A model generated the notes under the pieces. It was not told the origin of the DNA and searched no databases. It worked only from the letters and a program-made list of their open reading frames with translations. A program made the translations under genes and the position numbers. A stretch of 64,000 nucleotides of DNA, from positions 112,001 to 176,000 of the forward strand of contig CAJBKE010000037.1 of the NCBI GenBank assembly GCA_903953565.1, written 5' to 3'. Shown piece after piece: positions 59,631 through 64,000 of the stretch (position 1 is the first letter of the stretch; each line of letters opens with the position of its first letter). Source of the DNA: an uncultured Verrucomicrobiota bacterium. GTDB lineage: Bacteria > Verrucomicrobiota > Verrucomicrobiia > Chthoniobacterales > JACTMZ01.

Positions 59631-62426
59631 TTACCCCGTGGTGCGCAGGCCGCCGGCGATGGCATTGACGGTTTGCAAGAGATCGATGAGCGTCACTTCC
59701 GAGGCTTCGGGGCGGCTATCAGCCACTTGTTGGCGCCAGTCTTTCAAGAGCGCGATCTGGCGGCGGTGAAGCACGTCCAAAGCGCCCGCGCGGCGACCGG
59801 TGCTGCGGGCGAATCGCGGACGCCGTTCGTCCGGCGGGCGGCCAAAGACGGCGGCGACCGTTTTTTTGGTGCGTTTGAGTTCTGAGAGGATGCGAGGGAA
59901 AACGGCTTCACGCACATTTTCATCCGTCACCAGTCCGGCGTAAGCTTCCATGATGAACGGGTCGGCAGCAGCGAAACTCGTTTCGACATTGGTCAGAACG
60001 TAGCGGAGGAATGGCCAATGCGGCACGGCGGCGGCGAGTCGGGTGGCACCGACCGGATCCTCGCGTTGCAACCACTCGAACGCGGAGCCGACGCCGAACC
60101 AGCCGGGCAGAAAGAACCGGCTTTGCGACCAGCTGAAGACCCACGGAATGGCGCGCAGGTCGGCCAGGGTGCGGGCTCCGGTCCGGCGTGACGGACGCGA
60201 TCCGATGCTGCTTGCCTCGAGGACATCGATCGGGGTGGCCTCGCGGTAAAACTCCATGAAACCGTCTGTCTCGAGCAGCGCGCGGTAGGCTTCGTGGCTG
60301 GCTTCGACCAAACGTGTCATAATCTCCTCGAGATCGCTTTCCGGAGCACCCGGGGCGGGATCGACGGAAAACCGGCACGCACCGGAGAGGAGCAGTTCGA
60401 GGTTGAAGGTGGCAGTCACCGGGTTGGAAAATTTCTGCGAGATGGACTCGCCCTGCTCGGTGATGCGCAGGTCGCCATACAGCGTGTCGGGCGGCAAGGC
60501 TTCAAGAAAACGGTGGGTCGGACCGGCGCCGCGACTGATCGTGCCGCCGCGGCCGTGGAAGAAGCGCACGCGCGTGCCGTGCTCGGCGGCACTGCGACTG
60601 ATGCCTTCTTGGGCACGATGCAAAGCCCACTGGCTGGCAAGAATGCCGCCGTCTTTGTTGCTGTCACTGTAGCCGATCATGACTTGCTGGGTGGGACGGA
60701 GCTCGCCTTCGGGCTCGGTCAAGGCGCGTCCGAGTCGCTCGCCGCGCCTCGTGAGCAGGTTGCCGTGCAGCCAGCGCAGGCTGGAACGCGTGACCGGATG
60801 ATCGAGAAATCCGGACATGATCGCCGGCGCGCGCTCGAGGTCGTCGATGGTTTCGAAAAGCGGCACGACGGGAAGCGGACAAACCAAGCCGTAGGATTTC
60901 CATTCGGTCAGTCCTGTTTCCTTGGCGAAGAAGTAAACGGCGAGCAGGTCGGAAACTTGGCGCGTCATGCTGACGATGGACGCACCGACGCCCTTGGTGC
61001 CGTAGCGCCGCACGTGATCAGCCAGCGCGCGGTAGGTGCCGAGCACGGCATTGGCCTCAGAACCTGCGGCAACACCGTTGTCGAGGAGGTTGTCCGGACG
61101 CGAGAGACGTTCTTGGAAAAAGGCCAACCGCTCCTTCTCCGTCCATGTGGAGAAATCGGTCTTGGATGCGCCCGTCGCGGCGAGGATCTGCTCCATGGCG
61201 CGGTCGTGGAATGCGCTGTTCTGCCGGATATCGAGGGCGGCAAGGTGGAAACCGAAAACTTCCACCACGCGGAGCAGCGGATCGACGTCGGCAGCAACCA
61301 AGCGCCGCGCCCCGATGGACAGCAGGCTCTCGCGGAGGAGGCGCAAGTCGCGTTCAAGTTCGGAAGAATGCCGGTAGGTTCCGGGCTGGTCGTCGAGGAC
61401 AAGTCCGCGCGCGCCGGCCCCCTCCGTCAGGGGCAGGCGTGTGATCATGAGGTTGACGAATTCCCGCCACGGTTCGCGCCCGACTTCGTGGCCTGCTTCG
61501 CGCAAGACCTCGGTGAGAACGGCCGGCGGTTCTTGTAGTAGCACGGAAAGACTCATGCCCGCGCCGAGTTCCTGCAAATGGTCGCGCAGCATTCCGAGCC
61601 CGTGCAGACGGTAATCGTCGAGGCTGTGGGCGGTGACCTCCGGGGTGACGAGCGGGTGACCGTCGCGATCGCCGCCAACCCAGGTGCCGAAGCGCAGGCG
61701 CGGCAAGATGCCCGGATGGTCGATCTGCCGCGGGTCGAGTCCGACTGCTTCCCACGCTTCACGCAAGCGGCGGTCGACACGGCGCAGCGCTTCGGGGAAG
61801 ACATTGACCAGATGGTGCAGGACACCGGCGCGCTCCATTTCCACCGTCGGTTTGTCGAGGAACATCTCTCCGGTGCGCCAGAGGCGTTCGAGCGCGGTCT
61901 TTATTTCCTCGCGCAACTCATGGCGTTCGGCGGGTGTCCACATCGTGTTTTCCAGCTGCACGAGGAGGAGATAAAGTTGGCGGTGCTGGTCCAGCACGGT
62001 GCGACGCTTGGCCTCGGTGGGATGGGCAGTAAGCACGGGCTCGACGCGCAGCCAAGGCAACCACGTGGTGATATCCTCCGCGGTGTAGCCGGCTTCGAGG
62101 AGTTGCTTGAGTTGTTGTCCCCACAGGCCGGGTTCGGAGGCGAGACCGTTGGCCGTCTCGCTCGCGCGGCGCATCTGCGTGGCCGCATTTTCCTCCACCA
62201 TGTTGAGCAAATGGAAAGCGATCGAGTAGGCGTGGGCCAGCCGCGGAGGAAAATCATCGGCCGCCGGGCCGGGCGTGTCCGTCCCGCTCCACGGCAGACG
62301 GTCGGCGATGTCCTGTTGTCCGAGGCTGACCAGCACATCCCGGAAGCATTGCATGAGGAACTCCAGATCGGTTTCGATTTTGGCGAAGCCGATCGAGAGA
62401 CGTTCTTTGTGCGGGAATGCTTTCAT
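59631..62426 (-). CDS. ppc: Phosphoenolpyruvate carboxylase
   Basis: A 931-residue enzyme that carboxylates phosphoenolpyruvate to oxaloacetate to refill the citric-acid cycle. The catalytic His is in VLTAHPTEAKRR (His135). Other family motifs are FGTWVGGDRDGHPLVT, VMIGYSDSNKDGGI, the glycine-rich loop FFHGRGGTISRGAGPTH, and FSWSQSRFFLPGWFGVG. The C-terminus ends AIAGGLRTTG, close to the usual RNTG. Length is full. No biotin or regulatory phosphorylation site is expected or seen. It is upstream of nnr on the same strand; pgsA lies further upstream. Confidence 0.95.
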   Translation of the reverse strand: MKAFPHKERLSIGFAKIETDLEFLMQCFRDVLVSLGQQDIADRLPWSGTDTPGPAADDFPPRLAHAYSIAFHLLNMVEENAATQMRRASETANGLASEPGLWGQQLKQLLEAGYTAEDITTWLPWLRVEPVLTAHPTEAKRRTVLDQHRQLYLLLVQLENTMWTPAERHELREEIKTALERLWRTGEMFLDKPTVEMERAGVLHHLVNVFPEALRRVDRRLREAWEAVGLDPRQIDHPGILPRLRFGTWVGGDRDGHPLVTPEVTAHSLDDYRLHGLGMLRDHLQELGAGMSLSVLLQEPPAVLTEVLREAGHEVGREPWREFVNLMITRLPLTEGAGARGLVLDDQPGTYRHSSELERDLRLLRESLLSIGARRLVAADVDPLLRVVEVFGFHLAALDIRQNSAFHDRAMEQILAATGASKTDFSTWTEKERLAFFQERLSRPDNLLDNGVAAGSEANAVLGTYRALADHVRRYGTKGVGASIVSMTRQVSDLLAVYFFAKETGLTEWKSYGLVCPLPVVPLFETIDDLERAPAIMSGFLDHPVTRSSLRWLHGNLLTRRGERLGRALTEPEGELRPTQQVMIGYSDSNKDGGILASQWALHRAQEGISRSAAEHGTRVRFFHGRGGTISRGAGPTHRFLEALPPDTLYGDLRITEQGESISQKFSNPVTATFNLELLLSGACRFSVDPAPGAPESDLEEIMTRLVEASHEAYRALLETDGFMEFYREATPIDVLEASSIGSRPSRRTGARTLADLRAIPWVFSWSQSRFFLPGWFGVGSAFEWLQREDPVGATRLAAAVPHWPFLRYVLTNVETSFAAADPFIMEAYAGLVTDENVREAVFPRILSELKRTKKTVAAVFGRPPDERRPRFARSTGRRAGALDVLHRRQIALLKDWRQQVADSRPEASEVTLIDLLQTVNAIAGGLRTTG

Positions 62427-62507
62427 GATGTTGCCGAACGAGACTGATAGCAGCTGTCGTGCCTGCCCGGCGAGGACGCGTTGGGAAAATCTAGCGCGAA
62501 GGTTTGA

Positions 62508-62540
62508 ATGTAGCGCCGTCAGCTCCGGGCGCCGCTACAT
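62508..62540. repeat. Family C repeat, copy C2 (short)
   Basis: ATGTAGCGCCG...CGCCGCTACAT, a 33-bp near-perfect palindrome with 8-bp outer arms and a GTCAGCTCCGGG interior. It abuts the pgsA stop codon and could act as a hairpin at its 3' end. Confidence 0.6.
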
Positions 62541-62541
62541 C

Positions 62542-63156
62542 TCAGGAACGTCCGCTGCGGACGACAACGCTCCAGTGCGCGCTCGCGTAGCGCCAGCCGG
62601 AGTAGATGGAAAGAATGACGCTGGCTGCGATGAGCACGTGGCCGACGGAAACAACCCACGCGGGGTAGGTTGTGATCCTCAGGCTTTCGCAGATGGCGTC
62701 GCGCAGGAGGAAGAAACCGATCATAATCATCTGCGAGGCCGTCTTGGTTTTGCCCGCGGGATCGGCGGCGAGCACGGTGCCGTGCGAGAGCGCGAGCTGA
62801 CGCAATCCGGTGATGAGAAAATCACGCGAGATCAAGATGATGGCGGCCCACGCCGGGATGTCGTGCGACCATGCGAGGCAAACGAGTGCGGCGGCAATGA
62901 GAACTTTATCGGCCAGAGGATCCATCAAGCGGCCGAAGTCGGTCTCGCACTGCAAACGCCTCGCTAGGACGCCGTCGAGGTAGTCGCTCAGCACAGCAAG
63001 GGCGAAGGCGATGGCGGCCACCGTGGCGCCCCAAGCCATGCCGCTTTCGCGCGCAGCAACGAAGATGGCAGTGAGCGCGAGGCGCAGGATGGTGAGTTGG
63101 TTGGGAACCGTCACAACAGAGGGCGACAAGGTGGCAAAGGAGAGACTTTTAGACAA
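62542..63156 (-). CDS. pgsA: CDP-diacylglycerol-glycerol-3-phosphate 3-phosphatidyltransferase
   Basis: A 204-residue integral membrane enzyme of phospholipid synthesis. The CDP-alcohol phosphotransferase motif D-x2-DG-x2-AR-x8-G-x3-D-x3-D is seen as DYLDGVLARRLQCETDFGRL followed by MDPLADK. Several hydrophobic segments fit the six-helix fold. The N-terminus TVPNQLTILRL matches PgsA. The start is uncertain: TTG 63156 gives the longest frame, and GTG 63114 would begin just before VPNQLT. It transfers phosphatidyl to glycerol 3-phosphate. It is the last protein gene before the rRNA leader and divergent from it. Confidence 0.92.
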   Translation of the reverse strand: MSKSLSFATLSPSVVTVPNQLTILRLALTAIFVAARESGMAWGATVAAIAFALAVLSDYLDGVLARRLQCETDFGRLMDPLADKVLIAAALVCLAWSHDIPAWAAIILISRDFLITGLRQLALSHGTVLAADPAGKTKTASQMIMIGFFLLRDAICESLRITTYPAWVVSVGHVLIAASVILSIYSGWRYASAHWSVVVRSGRS

Positions 63157-63653
63157 GACGGCGGCGGGGTTTTCCGGAGGTCGAGCTTCCCCCCGAACCG
63201 TGGGAAAAAGATTTTTTGAACGTTCGTTTGACTGGCCGGTCTATTATCCTACGAACTTGGAGATCCGGCCCGCAGGGGAGCCTGGAAAAAATTTTAAGAT
63301 TTTTTCAAAAAGGCGGTTGACTCTGCGCGAACTTCTGGCAATCTCTCCATCCCCTTAAATGGGGACCGAATCAATCGGTTCGTGTTCTTTCCATCGGTAG
63401 CAGGGAGCAGCAAGGCCAAAACCTTCCCGCTCGTTGCGCGCCCGGAGAGAACACACGAAGATTTTTGAAATCCTGACTCTGAAAGTAAATTCAGAGGGTA
63501 ACCACAAAAATTGAATTGTGGGTTATCGTCAGCAGTTTTTTTATGCGACATAAATTGGACCGCAAGGTCCGTCGCCCGTCGGTCTTAGCAACCGGCGGGA
63601 GATACTATGTCAGAATTTGGTACTCAACCCGCAAGGGTGGTATCAGCTAACTT
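63157..63653 (+). promoter_or_regulatory. Ribosomal RNA operon promoter and leader region
   Basis: A 497-bp non-coding region. Two TTGACT -35-like boxes (63228-63233 and 63317-63322) suggest tandem promoters; their -10s are weak (TACGAA at 63250; CAATCT at 63339). CCCC-ttaaat-GGGG (63351-63364) is followed by a boxB-like stem ACCGA-atcaa-TCGGT (63365-63379), then TGTTCTTT (63383-63390), a boxA candidate that NusB/NusE could bind. A later hairpin CTCTGAA-agtaaa-TTCAGAG lies at 63477-63496. Confidence 0.6.
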
Positions 63654-64000
63654 TCAACGGAGAGTTTGATTCTGGCTCAGAACGAACGCTGGCGGCGTGG
63701 ATAAGACATGCAAGTCGAACGGGATTTTTTTCTGTAGCAATACAGAAAAAAGTCTAGTGGCGAACGGGTGCGTAACACGTGAGCAACCTACCGTGAAGTG
63801 GGGGATAGCTCGCCGAAAGGCGAATTAATACCGCATGTGGCCAGGAAGGACATCCTTCCGACGCCAAAGCCGGGGTAACCTGGCGCTTCTCGAGGGGCTC
63901 GCGGCCTATCAGCTTGTTGGTGAGGTAACGGCTCACCAAGGCTATGACGGGTAGCTGGTCTGAGAGGACGACCAGCCACACTGGAACTGAGACACGGTCC
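63654..64000 (+). rRNA. 16S ribosomal RNA, 5' part (continues past the window)
   Basis: It begins near TCAACGGAGAGTTTGATTCT and runs through the conserved CTGGCTCAGAACGAACGCTG, ATGCAAGTCGAACG, GCGAACGGGTGCGTAACACG and GGAACTGAGACACGGTCC to the edge. The start is placed by alignment with E. coli position 1, seven bases before AGAGTTTGAT. GGCGTGGATAAGACATGCAA is the form I know from Verrucomicrobiota, and is my main evidence for the phylum. Only about 350 of 1,500 bases are present. Confidence 0.97.

Noticed and set aside
1..64000. tRNA genes or an integrated phage
   Set aside because: I looked for clover-leaf strings such as GGTTCGAATCC and for integrase or phage structural genes and saw none; tRNAs within the rRNA operon would lie beyond the right edge.

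Overview
The window is GC-rich, densely packed bacterial DNA, most likely from the phylum Verrucomicrobiota. The strongest evidence is the 5' part of a 16S rRNA gene at the right edge, whose first helix region (GGCGGCGTGGATAAGACATG) is the form I know from that phylum. Support comes from a PEP-CTERM protein, an outer-membrane autotransporter rich in PATR repeats and a complete Gram-negative type II secretion cluster. I would not assign an order or genus from this alone.

Layout, left to right. 0-2.5 kb: end of a haemin-type ABC importer (hmuTUV). 2.7-4.7 kb: pfkA and a D,D-carboxypeptidase on the minus strand. 4.8-7.8 kb: a housekeeping run ribBA, ribH, nusB, ftsY. 8-9.5 kb: two exported proteins on the minus strand. 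9.6-14.4 kb: a transmembrane cyclase-like protein, then an overlapping pair of ion channels (an MscS channel with a cyclic-nucleotide-binding-like domain and a GluR0-like ligand-gated channel). 14.8-17 kb: a secreted DJ-1/PfpI protein, a PEP-CTERM protein and a small lipoprotein. 17-29.5 kb: a PAS histidine kinase and NarL-type regulator, divergent from a 3261-residue autotransporter, with an 18-bp perfect palindrome between them. 29.6-33.2 kb: a small accessory patch with a damaged brnT/brnA pair, a nucleotidyltransferase-like pair and a vapBC-type pair. 33.2-37.2 kb: a lipoprotein, PBP2, a small membrane protein and a tandem-domain protein; three promoters here share an 18-bp palindrome. 37.2-46.2 kb: leuB, exbD with TPR genes, a HAD phosphatase, argF, argD and envelope proteins. 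46.3-58 kb: a type II secretion operon (gspG-H-I-J-K-L-M-C-like-D-E-F) ending in an L,D-transpeptidase gene. 58-63.2 kb: nnr, ppc and pgsA on the minus strand. 63.2-64 kb: an rRNA leader and the start of 16S rRNA.

The most notable unexplained structure is in the spacers. A two-hairpin palindromic repeat (family A, GGTGGATCGCG...CGCGATCCACC) occurs eight times and sits in five of the seven convergent gene junctions; one copy encodes the C-terminus of the L,D-transpeptidase. Other small palindromic families (B to E) are mixed with it; family E hairpins show covarying stems. A separate palindrome (ATACCCT-GCGG-AGGGTAT) overlaps the -35 region of three neighbouring promoters. At the protein level, the cyclase-like protein, the CNB-like domain and the GluR0-like pore all carry substitutions at their defining residues while remaining intact genes next to each other. 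Function calls come from motifs read by eye; no database search was possible.
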